64,000 nt of DNA from Membranipora membranacea (lineage: Eukaryota; Bryozoa; Gymnolaemata; Cheilostomatida; Membraniporidae): the NCBI GenBank assembly GCA_914767715.1, contig OU612071.1:6679493-6743492 (forward strand). Reading direction: 5' to 3'. The position numbers were made by a program, and so were the translations under genes. Below, piece by piece: positions 35,101 through 46,179 of the stretch (position 1 is its first letter; the number at the start of each line of letters is the position of its first letter). A model generated the notes under the pieces. It ran no database searches. It had not been told where the DNA came from and saw only the letters and a list, made by a program, of their open reading frames with translations.

Positions 35101-35143
35101 AATCTTTTTTAAACTGCTCCAGATTAAATTCATCTGACGCCAT
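32103..35143 (-). CDS. Nucleotidyltransferase-fold protein with a frameshift
   Basis: Exon 1 (34979-35143, ATG at 35143) encodes MASDEFNLEQFKKDYEEHG ... DWRDCLK. The long exon 2 (to 34157, phase 0) adds a charged helical region and then the nucleotidyltransferase core AIGSMARGEATPYSDLEYMF at about residue 185-205, with the GS signature and the D-x-E acidic pair used for metal binding. An all-helical part of about 400 aa follows. The family transfers nucleotides; the substrate is unknown. Two breaks exist. At the A7 run 33885-33891 the frame shifts, and one base fewer would join DPTND to LHCVKYASI. At about 32318-32330 the frame ends (NYGVCSG stop) while the next frame is open to 32103 (LGIDYAAFEHK ... 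YYQHGILI). The second may instead be an intron to 29379. A GNIPTGNG motif occurs twice near 33.45 kb. Assembly error or a decaying gene are both possible. Confidence 0.75.
34690..34912 (-). repeat. tRNA-derived SINE, about 220 bp
   Basis: Minus strand: head ggagtaggaggtggcttagt with A box TGGCTTAGTTGG, then B box GGTTCGAATCC about 50 bases later, then a body of about 140 bases (ends near ctccgggatgaggtgagtga). It lies in intron 1 of the nucleotidyltransferase gene. It is the best-preserved of the SINE-like copies in the window. Confidence 0.8.
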
Positions 35144-36687
35144 TGCTGCAAAAAAAAAGAGGCAACAAAACACTTAGGGATGTTTAAACCAAGCATCTGT
35201 GCAGATCTGAATGAGACTGAAACATAGTGTCAGTACCTTGTAAAGCTCTGCCTACACACACCATATTTTCCATAGGATTGATAAATTTTGAGTACGGCTA
35301 CAGCATGGTAAGGGTGCTACACAGGCCTATTAATAGCTAGGCCTATTCCTTCCAATAAAAATAAGATTTCGGTCTGGTTTGCCTTTCTATTGTTCAATTT
35401 GAATGAATTAAACTTATCATTATTTGATAATTTAATTAAGCCGCGCCTCTTTCATAAATAATAAAGGAATAGGCCAAGCTTTGCTGGTCGTCCTACAGAT
35501 AGAGCGTGCAAGTTTATAGCCCAACTGGGGCATCTGGCAGAGCCAACCTAGCTATTCTATGCATCTGGCTGTACTGAAAGCGCCTCAATCGTATTGAAAA
35601 TATGGAGTGTGTAGCCACAGCTTAACGGGTTACTGGCCCTTAGACAAACAAGAGCGATATACAATTGAGAGTAGCTTATCTTCTCAGAGAGTGTGTGTAA
35701 ATCTAATTGCTCAATTGAACATCCCAAATATTCAATAATATACCTTTGATATAAATATAATACAATGTAATAGAAATGATAATATATATTCGGTAATCTT
35801 TTTCATCAGGCTATAACAGACAGAGAAAATCACTAATATATCTGAAAATTGTCCAGGTTTTATTGAAACATTGATAAAGGGATGGGTCATACTAGTTGTT
35901 TTCTTAGAATTAACATTAACATTGTGGAAAAGCAATCAACCACAAGATGCTATTGATCATTTACTATGGTGGTTATAACGCAACCACAGCAACTTGAAAG
36001 ACAGTCAGTGACATCCATTAATATCAAAGTAAACCTATTTTGATCAATCTAAAATTTTATAGTGAATTTATAGGTGGCTTGGCAGTTGCCAATTGTAGGT
36101 ATTAATTACCTCATCTGTCATCATATTATTTTCTCATCTTATTAATGATTTCATGATAACAACATTTCAATCAATTTTATTCATTTAACAGTCACAGGCT
36201 TATTTCATAGTATGTTTCTATTTTAACATTTTATCACATGACAACGCAAAGAAATCACTGTTCCTAAACAATTTTAAGTGCTTCATAAATAAAATTTTAT
36301 TATTATTATTTTAATCATTATTGTAGAATTACTTACCTAGATATTTTATAAACTACGTCATTTAAGTGCTCCTCACATCACTTCGCCAATACAGGAACTA
36401 CAATAAGATGTCAGAAACAATAGTCAGACACTGGTGTAAATGCCGAGACCTCCTGATCACATATTGGTTGGTATTGACTGCTTGTGAGTGTCTTGGAGTC
36501 AGGGTCTTATGGGCTTTGGATACTTGAGGTCCTGGTTCAATTTCTAGCGCCAGCAGTAATTTCTGATTTGGTGCTGGCACACTACTCACTAGCAGGTCTT
36601 TGAGGAAGGAGACAAAAAACGCCGCGGGTCCACTGTGGGTTTGCACACTTAGTAAAAAGAACCCCTCTGCCTCTTCGATATAAAGAG

Positions 36688-37053
36688 TAGCCTGACTTCT
36701 GACCGGCAAGGGTGCAGGCTTGACAAGCTTTATACGATGGGTTAGTGTGGGGGGGCAAAGATTGTCAACTCTTGCGAGAGAGCTATCGAGAAAGGTAGTA
36801 TTGTTTTCTTTTTGAAATCGGGTAGCTAGCTCTCTGATAACACAAATCAATTTAGATAAGAAAATTGGAGTTGTCTGCCCAGGAGACAACTCTTATATCA
36901 CAAATATATCGGAATTTCTATCTCCCGATCAAATTTTTCTCAGGATTTAACAAAGTTTTCTATGATTTCAAGAGGGGACAACTACTTTTGACGTTAGCTC
37001 GCTCACCATGTTGTAACCAAACACACGGAACAAAGCTTGTCAACACAGGATAG
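36688..37053. mobile_element. AGCCTGTC-family inverted-repeat element, diverged
   Basis: The left end tagcctgacttctgac and a second gcttgacaagcttt oppose the right end caaagcttgtcaacacagga. G-rich tracts lie just inside the left end. The 163-codon frame across its left part on the minus strand is not protein-like. Confidence 0.45.
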
Positions 37054-37327
37054 GGTATAGGGTCCGACATGGGTACTATGGGTCCATGCACCTGTACCGA
37101 AGAAAGGCTAACTATCATCGCATCAAAGCTGGTGATGATGAGTGTGCAGAACTGACATCATGGCAGTAAAGCGAAGGAGTTTTCCTTACTTTTTGGCCAA
37201 TACAGATTAACCCTACCTCAAGCCTAATTAGTATCAATCTGGCATTACGTAAATCAATTGCAGAATTTCAAATCCTGACACTCATAAGGGACTAACACAT
37301 GTTCACAAAACACAAAGTCAAACTTAC

Positions 37328-37415
37328 CTGTGTAGATGATGAAGCTGGTCACAGAGTGACTCAAGTTGTTCCAGTCCGCAAGCTAGAAATTCCTTTGCTT
37401 TAGTCCTACTGTAGT
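37328..37415 (-). other. Untranslated-exon candidate
   Basis: A minus-strand acceptor (ctacagtag) and donor (gtaagtttg) bound about 88 bases. It could be the 5' untranslated exon of the gene whose ATG is at 35143; its open frame does not continue into that ATG. Weak. Confidence 0.25.
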
Positions 37416-38091
37416 TATAAGCAATAGGCGGTTTCCCTGAGATCTGCCTACTGTACAGTCAACTGGGTCTTAAACATCAAACTCAGCCAAATCTCAGTGT
37501 CATATAATCTTACAAGGAAATAAGTAAGCAGATCAATTGCTTGACAGAGCTTAGCACTGTATAATGTAGGCCTAACACACAGGGCTTCTAAATTGAAAGA
37601 AGCAGATATTTAGCATTCCAAGGAATTAATGATATGTCAGTAAACTGTTCATTCACAGTAGAGCTGGGCAGCGTATGAAAATAGATCTCAATATTTTCCT
37701 GATATTGCATTTCTTCCAGTGCAGTCCATGCAGGCACTCTCTAGATTATGTGATGTCCTCAGTTTCCTTATTCTTCTATCACAACTACAGGATCCTTATA
37801 TAACTTCATGCTATGAATTGACTGACTTCAAGGATCTCAAGTACCCAACTGAAAATAAGCTCTTAATCTGAAATCTGAGCAGTGCGCAGCCCCGTGAATA
37901 GTTGTTATTGTATTGAAATTATTACAAAACTGTTGTTTTGCCAATTCTCAATGATGAGTCATGTTCACAAGGCCTGTCAAAATCATGTGAGTATTTCATG
38001 CGGTCACATGATTTCAAGCGCATGTGATCACAGTTGATTCTAATGAAGCTTCCTCGTATTAAATAAGTCAATTGATGAAATACTATCACCT

Positions 38092-38305
38092 TGCCTGTCT
38101 TGAAATGCTTTGTTCGGTGGGGGATTGGGGGGGGGGGGGGGGCAAAGCATATCCTATACAAATTGATTAGCGTGTCAGCAGGGAGGGTCCCAGGGTGTCA
38201 GGGAGTTACCTACCAGATCTCAAGAGGGAAAAATCCTTTTCTTAATAGCTCCTTGCAGGACAAGCTTTGTCCCCCCACCACAGAAAAGCTTGTCAAGACA
38301 GGCTA
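38092..38305. mobile_element. AGCCTGTC-family inverted-repeat element, about 214 bp
   Basis: The left end TTGCCTGTCTTGA followed by GGTGGGGG, and the right end CCCCCCACCACAGAAAAGC then TTGTCAAGACAGGCTAA, are inverted. There is no coding capacity. The same termini bound the copy at 25270-25332 and occur singly at about 25635 and 57660. Confidence 0.7.
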
Positions 38306-41216
38306 ACTCTAACTATGAGTATAGGGTCAAAGTTTTATTGCAGTTCATTAAAAACAAACCCTATTGCAAGCTGTTCAAGCCAAGTTGTGAAGGCTGCACA
38401 AAGTAAATGCTCTTCCAGTATACGATGACCTAAGCGATGACTCATACAATAGGCATATGATGTAAATATCATATAATGTAATACGATATAATACAATATA
38501 ATACCAGCTGTTTCATCAACTACGTGATACCAGGGTACCTTCTGATAGAATTGAGCTGTTGGCAAACTGTATATATCTACAATGACATAGTTTGATTAAG
38601 TGGCAGCACACATCGAGCATATTTGATAATATAACATAAATGTCAGCTGTTATGCATAGCTGATGATAATTACATTAGTGTTCATGGTTGAAGTATCATG
38701 GCATAAATTGGTAGAGAGTATGAGATCAAGGAAAACAGCTGCTATAATAATATTGCCTTGCCACTGTATGAGTTGTGCACCTTCTTTCCCGGAGGGAACA
38801 ACTCATATGGTCTAACAAAACTGTAATTTACAAGTCATTTAAACATGACGTCTAACAAAGAAAATTGCACCTTCGCCATCAAGATTGCGACATAGAAAGG
38901 CGAGCAAATTAGTACAGGGATGATTGATATTGTCAAGCAATAATCGAGAAGATGCAATGGGGATTTTAACCTGAAATGCCCTTGACTGTCTTGTCAAACT
39001 CAACCAAGACATGCAAGTTTAAAAGACAGGCCTTACCCCCCCCCCAAGTTATGTAAGTGGGGGTCAGCGTGTAGAGTTCATAACAGTCTAGTGTTATATA
39101 TAAAGATGACCCAGGCAAAAAATGTGGCAATTAATTAAATGAGCTGATTCTACTGATATAAATATGTGGCCCTGAAAAAACTATGGCAATTTAATAATTA
39201 ATGATACAGCAGACCCCTTACTTGAATTTTCAAAGCTTGTTAATGCAGAGCAGTAAAGCTGCTTCAATCCACACTTAGTCTATAAGAAGATCGGGATAAT
39301 CTTGGTATATGCAGTCAGACAGTGCTCAGAAAAATTGGGAGGTACATAAACAACACACACTTTTTGTTGCCAATATGTCTCACATAAGAAATTATGTTGT
39401 CAAGAAGTGCAAATGGAAATGGTTTACATTTTATACTGCGCTGCCAAGTCGCAATTACTGCCAGCCAGGAAACCAACAAAGATCACTACTTGCTCAAATT
39501 GTTGAAACACAACAACGAGCCAATGAATAAATTTCTAGAAATGTTGTACTATCTAGAAAGACTCTAGGCAAAGTAATATTGATCATTAGTATTATCAATA
39601 TGATACAATTTAAATGTTGACATAAAGCCTTGTGGGTATCAAAAGATTCAGTTTATATCGAAGGTGAATAATAAGATAAAACTTAAAGCAATTGTCTCGT
39701 CTGAGGGAGTATGCAATATCATGTAATACAATGCGGAGGCAATGGTATCTAGGAGGCAATGACTAGGAGCACAGCCTTCCCCTCCCCCTACAAAGTTATT
39801 CATCGTTGTCAGGGGTGTATAGAACGGATTCACTCTAACTTCAGCAGCATGTCCCATTCCACCTCTTTTTCTTGACTATACCTTATTTGAATGTTAAATT
39901 TTATATCCTGGCAAAAAGTATTTACATTGTATATTATGATAAGAATGTAAAGTACACATATTACTGCTGCGGGAGTACTTAAAATTGTTGAGAAATATTT
40001 CACCACATAGCGCTATGTGCATCACCTGATAAGAGTACCAAAATGGGCATTTCACTTGTTGTTATGATATTATTATTGACATAAGTATCTCTTATCAATC
40101 CAATTTTGGCAAGGTCAGTAATTAGGACAACCTGCAATTTCACAGTCTGTCATTTAAAATACGTAACAAGATGGCCGCTGTTTGCATCACACATGTGAAA
40201 ATAGCACAGAATTAACCAATCACAGACAGTCGCTAAATATTGTTCATGTGACTATCTCTTATCCGTGTAATTAATGTTAAAGGAAAATATCAACCACATA
40301 TCTACAATTTGCGTCACACCCCTGATAAGAGCACACAATGACTTGTTTACTGATGTTGATGTGAGGTGTCTTATCATTGTGATTATTTCATGGCAATAGA
40401 CTTTTAAGTGTTTATAACATCGCCTTCACCAACACTACCTGCTTAAATTATGTTGATGCGTCGCAACTAGGGAAACATAGCAACAAGCTTATGTTACTAT
40501 ACCTACAGACATTTGTACTGCATAGAAAGTTTCTGAAAATAAGAATATGACTTATTGTAATTTTTCATAAATAAATATGGTAAATCGACGTGAATGCTAG
40601 CTTAAATATGTATGCAGTGGTGTGAACCAAAATTAAGTCATTTTAAACAAAGGTGGAGATCGAGATAAAATATAATGCTGCAGCGTAATTGAAGCAGGGG
40701 GAGAGGGGCTCCAGAAAACACAAACTGGTAGCACAACCCCCCTTCCCCCTTCCTAAAAACACCCAAACTTTTAGTTGGTATCATCAAATTAAATCATAAT
40801 AAACAGTAGTAAACGGTATAGATAACTAGCACACTCACACTTAACCAGCATCTGTGACCCTATTTTTATTTTCTTGTTATTTGCTTATATAATTTAACAA
40901 ACTGATTGTTTAGACTTATTTTTATTCACAAGTATCTGTTATCTCGATGTACCTCTTATTCCGAAGACATGAAGAAGTCAACACCAGCTTGGCGTAGGCT
41001 CCCGTATTAGTCTTTGTTGGATAAACCACCCTGATGAATTATAAAAACAGAGAAAATTCAGGTGACCGCAAAATCTTGTTTCACACAAACTTGTCATAAT
41101 ATGAAGTGTGCGATGAGATTATTGTTGAGAGTTGGGTATAAGCATTGCCCTGTTTCAAATCACTTAGAGGAGCGAGACAATCCACGTCTCAAACATAGAA
41201 TCATGTCAAATTATAA

Positions 41217-41222
41217 TTTATT
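41217..41222 (-). terminator. Poly(A) signal of the NHL gene
   Basis: AATAAA on the minus strand, about 18 bases after the TGA stop at 41240-41242. Confidence 0.6.
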
Positions 41223-41239
41223 CAGATATACAACATAAC

Positions 41240-44200
41240 TCACGGAGGCATCCTAGTGATGACCAGCATATTCAGTATCGGATATCTGCTCTCGTCTGCA
41301 ATTCTGTCTGTGAGACTCTGCTTTAAATCTATGGGTATTTCCGTAACTGTGCCGTCAAATGTGACATCAGTAGACCAGGTTACTGTCAATGTATCATTCT
41401 CACAACTCAGCTTAGCCTGAGAGCCGACTTGTGGACTGCAGTCTACAAATATATCAAATACATTCGACTGTCGCTGACTTGATACATCACACCACAACAA
41501 ATGATTGCTTTGAGATTGCTGTATTTTGGAAGGACTGCTATCAACCAAAACCTCTTGATACACGAAAGAAAGAATGTCATAATTTGTAAAATTGTTTCAA
41601 GTGGTGAGGGTAATTTGTGATGTGTATGAGCTCCATCTTTGAGAGGTAATGAAACATAGTAGTAAAGCAAAGTAGCCGATAAGGAGGCAGAGTGTTCGCT
41701 TACTAATAAGAAAGGATTGTCCTCTCTCAAAAAATACTTTACATCAAACAATAGACAGTTTAGGCGTACCTAGAGAGCATAAAACTTTTATCGTTACGCA
41801 GCGTTTCAAGGGTCTGTTTATTTAAAGCATTAGAGATTATGGCTCACCATATTGGCATATTTCCTTTATCTTGTTGACGTTGCTATTAGCGAGGGTTGTG
41901 AGAGCGGTTAGAGCAACCTTATCAGTCATCACTGTACACTTTATATCGTACTCAGCAACCAGTTCTATTCGTCTCAGCAACAAATAATCTACAACATTAA
42001 TAACTCACAGATAATATTACTGTGGGTGTTAAAGTCCAGACTTGGAGTTTTCATACGGTAACCTCACTATTTCAATTCCATTAAATCAAACATCGGTAAA
42101 AATAATGATGCGCCCTGAAAAACACTGACCACGTGACAAGGCTACAATATTGTCACAACTCTTTTATATAAATCAAATATCTTAGTCTGTACCTTTAATT
42201 TCCACTTTGAATGAACAGTTTGTATTTCTTCCGTTTACGCGATAATTGTAGACCCCAACAGGTAGTTCCAGGGTATGAGTAGTGTCATCTAGTGTGACAT
42301 CCAGTGTAGATAACCCTGTAGAAGAAGATACAATTCCCCTGACAACCTCTTGACACTCTCCATTCTTAGATATTGTACCTGAATAATCAAAAGTAGATTT
42401 CCCCGCAATGACATTAACCACATTATGAAGGTTGACTGACATCTATACTAGATATGTGTAATGTCAAGTCACCAAGTTTGTCCAAAGAAGGGGAAAAACA
42501 CCACAAGGATCCCGGCGTCTACCAGCAGCAAGAAACATATAGCTGAGCTTCATTATGATACTGACTACTTATTAAAGCAAAGATGGCCATTTAGAAATTC
42601 AGTGCAGTGCAGTGTACCGATTGTTTCGGGTCTAGATGACTCTGTATTTGGTACTACAAGGTAAGATAATGAGCAGCTAAAAACCATTATCTAATAAGGT
42701 GAATGTATACTCACCATTATTCATAACCGAAATATTAGTGGTACAATTGTCTCTGTGAAAGGCATGAGTACCAACTGATAACTCAGATTGTACATCAGGA
42801 GTGACCTCGAATAATGCTCTCTCCTCATCAGATGTCACATAAAGTGTCAAGTTTCTGTCTTGGCAAGTTCTCTGAGTAGTAATGGTCGGTGTGGTAGTTG
42901 TAGTTGTTGTCGTCAGTTTTGGATCTACAAAATAAACAATTTTGAAGTGGTTGAGTTGATTTTAATACCTAATTCACACGAGAAAACTAAAATAAATACT
43001 CTGGTGACGACAGGATCGAGTGACATGCTTCATCCACTGACGACTGTGCCACTAGTGGTACCAATGGTAGTCATATGAGGATGTAGTAGAAATTTCCAGG
43101 CTGCTATTCTGATTCATGATTTAATTGTTTCACATCTCCTTTTTCGGATCATCTTTTATTGTAAGGCAAAGGGAGATAAAATTGATCAAAGATTCATTTA
43201 TAATAACAATTTTTTTCACTCACCAGCTCATCAACTTCAACTTGAGATAACAAGAAAAAGACAATAAGATTATTATATATGATACTGTGTACTCACAAAT
43301 AAACTTCTGGATTCTGCCGTCTTGTCCAACGTACAGAGAATTATTAGTGATAAGTAGAGAGGAGGGGCGGTACAGACATCCTGAGCAGATATCCAGTGTG
43401 GTTACTCTGTCTGTGTTCAGGTCCACTAGCCGGATCTTGCTGTTGCCCTCATCAGCAATGAGTAGTGTCTGATGACCTATGAATGCGAGGTCACCTAGGT
43501 AGCTGAATAGAGAGTCTAGGAGAGAGCTGTCTCTGTATCCTGTATTCTCTGGAGACCCTGAGATAAGCGTAATTATCTTATGACTGTATGTGATACGGTA
43601 AAGAGCTCCATACGCTGCTATGACATACAGGTCACCATTCTCATCCTGTGGCAGGTGCATGACATGTGAGAGGATGTCAGACTTAACAAAAGTACCGACC
43701 ACTGCTGTATTTATATTTACTGTTCTCACAGCATTGTTACCGAAATCAATGACGAGAAGTTGTCTGTCATTCTTATTGTCTATTAAAACAGAACCAGGAT
43801 AGTAGAACTGACCCTTGGGACCATCTAAGTATCCCTGATTCTTACCATATGACGAACACTGTCCACTGAAGACAGAGGTGTCTCCTGTAAGACGGTTTAT
43901 CTCTCTCAGGCAGAGATTAAAACGGTCAGCTACAACTACACGCTCATCTGTGATCTGTACGAATCCAGTGATCCAGGTGAACCGAGCCTCAGGTCCTCTC
44001 CCCCCTCTTAACCCGTCCCACTTAGCGTTCCCGGCTATGATGGTAGAGGTAGTACCATCGCTAGTCTTCAGTGAGCGAAAGTCTGTGTGGATAACATTTC
44101 CGGATCTGAAGCGATCAATTTCCATGTGCCAAACACGTTCAGATGGGGTGATGTTGGTGAAGTGTGTAGCTGTAGATTGCTCTATTCTGTAAAATGATTA

Positions 44201-45684
44201 TTGTTATGTAAATAAACAATGTTTGACCATTCAATCATACAAGTCTAGTGATTATTTAGCAAGAAAACCACAGGTATTGTGAATGTTGTGTTTTAAATTA
44301 ATAATTTATGGTGTTTCCATATTATGATAATTTAATATGACGGGTATTAATAAATTGGATCTCAATAATCGCAATAATACTTTTTACACACAATGAATTC
44401 AAAAGTAAAATTGCACAATTCCAAAATATTAAATTTGATTCTTTATAAAAATATATAAATTCACTCGCAATTTTGGTTCACAATAAATTTTGATTTTTTG
44501 GAGTTGACTCCTATCCTACACACTCAGAAGACACACAATGTTTCCATTTAACAACCTAGCTCCACTATCTCAACTTTCCAAAAATCAAATAAAACGAATC
44601 TTTCCTTCCATTAATCAACAAAAATGTTCTATACAATGAATAAAAACCCAACAGTAGAAAATTTTGTGTCACAGATCACTTGCCTTGTCTCATGTGGGGG
44701 AGGGTAGTGGTACGAGACCGTACTCTCTAGACAACAGGTGATTGACACCCATAGGGCTCGATGACCCCGGGACAATTTTGATGATTACTGATAGAACACA
44801 TTCTTGATGTTTGAAGGATGAGTGGTTTCATCGGTTGCTTTTGTGATTACAAGAGTTGGTTGAGCTTGAGAAGTCTGTGATTTGTGAGAGTTGTGGGTTG
44901 ATGTATGATTTGTGTTTTGTGGTTTGTGGGTAGGGATAAGCCTGGGTAAATCCCTCGAGAAGAGAGCGGGAATTGAACCTGGGACCTCTCGCTTGATAGC
45001 AAGGATGTGATAATCTGCGCTATCAAAACTTCACAGATCACAAGGAGTACTATCTTTTCAAGAGGTTATTCCGTCATCCAACTTTCAACATATTCAACCT
45101 ACTATATATTATCACAGCGACCTAGATATGTGTATAAACCTGACACTAAAGAAATGTGACTCACCGATCAATTAGAGACTGTGTATCCTGATCAATACAC
45201 CAACCAGTATTCAGAGTCCAACAGAAAAACACCTGTAAAATGGCTACCTTGATTTAGTTTGCGCTATCAAAGCTTCACAGATCACAAGGAGTACTATCTT
45301 TTCAAGAGGTTATTCCGTCGTCCAACTTTCAACATGTTCAACCTACTAGATATTATCACAGCGTCCTGGATATGTGACTCACCGATCAATTAGAAACAGT
45401 GTATCCTGATCAATACACCACCCAGTATTCGGAGTCCCACAACAAAACACCTGTAAAATGATAGCCTCGATTTAGTTTATCGCAAGAGAAACTATCAAGA
45501 TACTAAAGGGGACATTCATCAAATTAGTGTAATGTCAGGGTTATAGCAAGTAATGGTCATCTTTCAAAGAACCATCGCAATGTCTTTCCCCAGAATATTA
45601 TTATAACACATCCATTTCGATGTTCTATAATATACTCACAATCCTCATTGTACTTACAAGCAAAAATGCAAGTCTCAGCTCCAT
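41240..45684 (-). CDS. Secreted NHL-repeat protein with alternative exon 2
   Basis: Exons: 45658-45684, then either 45383-45450 or 45165-45232, then 43297-44186, 42715-42924, 42193-42435, 41848-41988, 41240-41553; 1893 nt, 630 aa, all phases consistent. Exon 1 encodes MELRLAFLL and exon 2 completes the signal peptide (VFFCWTLNTGWC or VFCCGTPNTGWC). The large exon 3 holds an NHL-type beta-propeller with at least four repeats visible (VVVADRFNLCLREI, LLVIDFGNNAVRTV, LLIADEGNSKIRLVD, LYVGQDGRIQKF). A Thr-rich linker (PKLTTTTTTTTPTITT) follows, then Cys-containing beta-rich segments, two of which (VGTHAFHRDNCTTNISV, PVGVYNYRV..NCSFKVEI) resemble the end of HYR-like domains. There is no membrane segment or GPI-type tail. 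NHL propellers bind ligands or form scaffolds; the partner is unknown. A poly(A) signal follows directly. Confidence 0.8.
44961..45035 (-). repeat. tRNA-like sequence (pseudogene or SINE head)
   Basis: Minus strand: an A-box-like TGATAGCGCAGATTATC, a weak anticodon-like stem with a six-base loop, then AGAGGTCCCAGG with B box GGTTCAATTCC. The arrangement resembles a tRNA but the arms are imperfect and the acceptor stem does not pair, so it is not called a functional tRNA. It sits beside the duplicated exon 2 unit, in the intron. Confidence 0.55.
45165..45232 (-). other. Alternative exon 2b of the NHL gene
   Basis: 68 nt between ttttacag and gtgagt. It reads VFFCWTLNTGWCIDQDTQ then SLIDR when joined to exon 1. 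It belongs to a tandem duplication (units about 45017-45260 and 45261-45480). This copy has about 26 additional intronic bases next to its donor. Confidence 0.8.
45383..45450 (-). other. Alternative exon 2a of the NHL gene
   Basis: 68 nt with the same splice signals as exon 2b. It reads VFCCGTPNTGWCIDQDT then LFLIDR. 68 is not a multiple of three, so including both copies would shift the frame of all later exons; only one can be used per functional transcript. Confidence 0.8.
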
Positions 45685-45847
45685 AATTCTTAACAGGCCG
45701 ATTACCTCTTTGGAATCATAGTGATATTCGCTCTACACCTCCAGTCTCACCACAGTACGGGTACGTATGAAAGCTTCAGCAAACAAATACCAAAAGCAGA
45801 GTAATGCAGCTATATATAACCTTGTATGTTTTATGTGCGTCAAGCTT

Positions 45848-46087
45848 CTGATAAGAAAGCGAAGGAAATATTTCGTTGCTCGCTACTGAATACTGTTGAC
45901 GTAAAAATCTCTTATCAGTGTGAATATCATAATGTCAGTAAATCGGACTCTGCCATGTTTCCTGTGTTAAGAAAGTTCACAATAACGGACCTTGTTACTG
46001 CTGTGTTGGTCAGAGACCTGATAAGATGGACAAGTGAAACTATTACCGCTAAGTAACAAATCATGTTGACATTGATGCCCCTTATGA
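45848..46087. promoter_or_regulatory. Two GATA-flanked 70-bp modules upstream of the NHL gene
   Basis: 45848-45917 and 46018-46087 both run from CTGATAAGA to (C)TTAT(C/G)A with a TTGAC-type core about 20 bases before the end. They lie 160-400 bases upstream of the start codon at 45684. Similar modules occur downstream of the same gene (40026-40097; shorter one 40322-40376). GATA-factor sites have the core GATAAG. They could instead be a tiny mobile repeat. Confidence 0.35.
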
Positions 46088-46146
46088 ATGAATATAATAC
46101 AGGTTTCACTGATTATAGAAATTTTACCCTATTGGAATGCAAATGA

Positions 46147-46173
46147 GTTCGCAGGTTTCATTCACCTGCGAAC
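46147..46173. other. Short perfect hairpin
   Basis: GTTCGCAGGT and ACCTGCGAAC pair across seven bases. Function unknown; possibly a repeat remnant. Confidence 0.4.
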
Positions 46174-46179
46174 CGGGCT

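Larger units (their letters stand above)
35144..41216. other. Intergenic with small mobile elements
   Basis: No protein gene recognised. It holds inverted-repeat elements at 36688-37053 and 38092-38305, a candidate untranslated exon at 37328-37415, poly-C/poly-G runs, and GATA-type palindromes at 40026-40097 and 40322-40376. The coding start of the nucleotidyltransferase gene (35143) follows an intron acceptor (tttttgcag), so its 5' untranslated exon and promoter should lie here. Confidence 0.45.

Noticed and set aside
36398-36889. 163-codon minus-strand frame as a gene
   Set aside because: No acceptor or donor context, composition not protein-like, and it overlaps the ends of an inverted-repeat element.
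44961-45035. Functional tRNA gene
   Set aside because: The anticodon loop has six bases and the acceptor stem does not pair; better read as a tRNA-like repeat.
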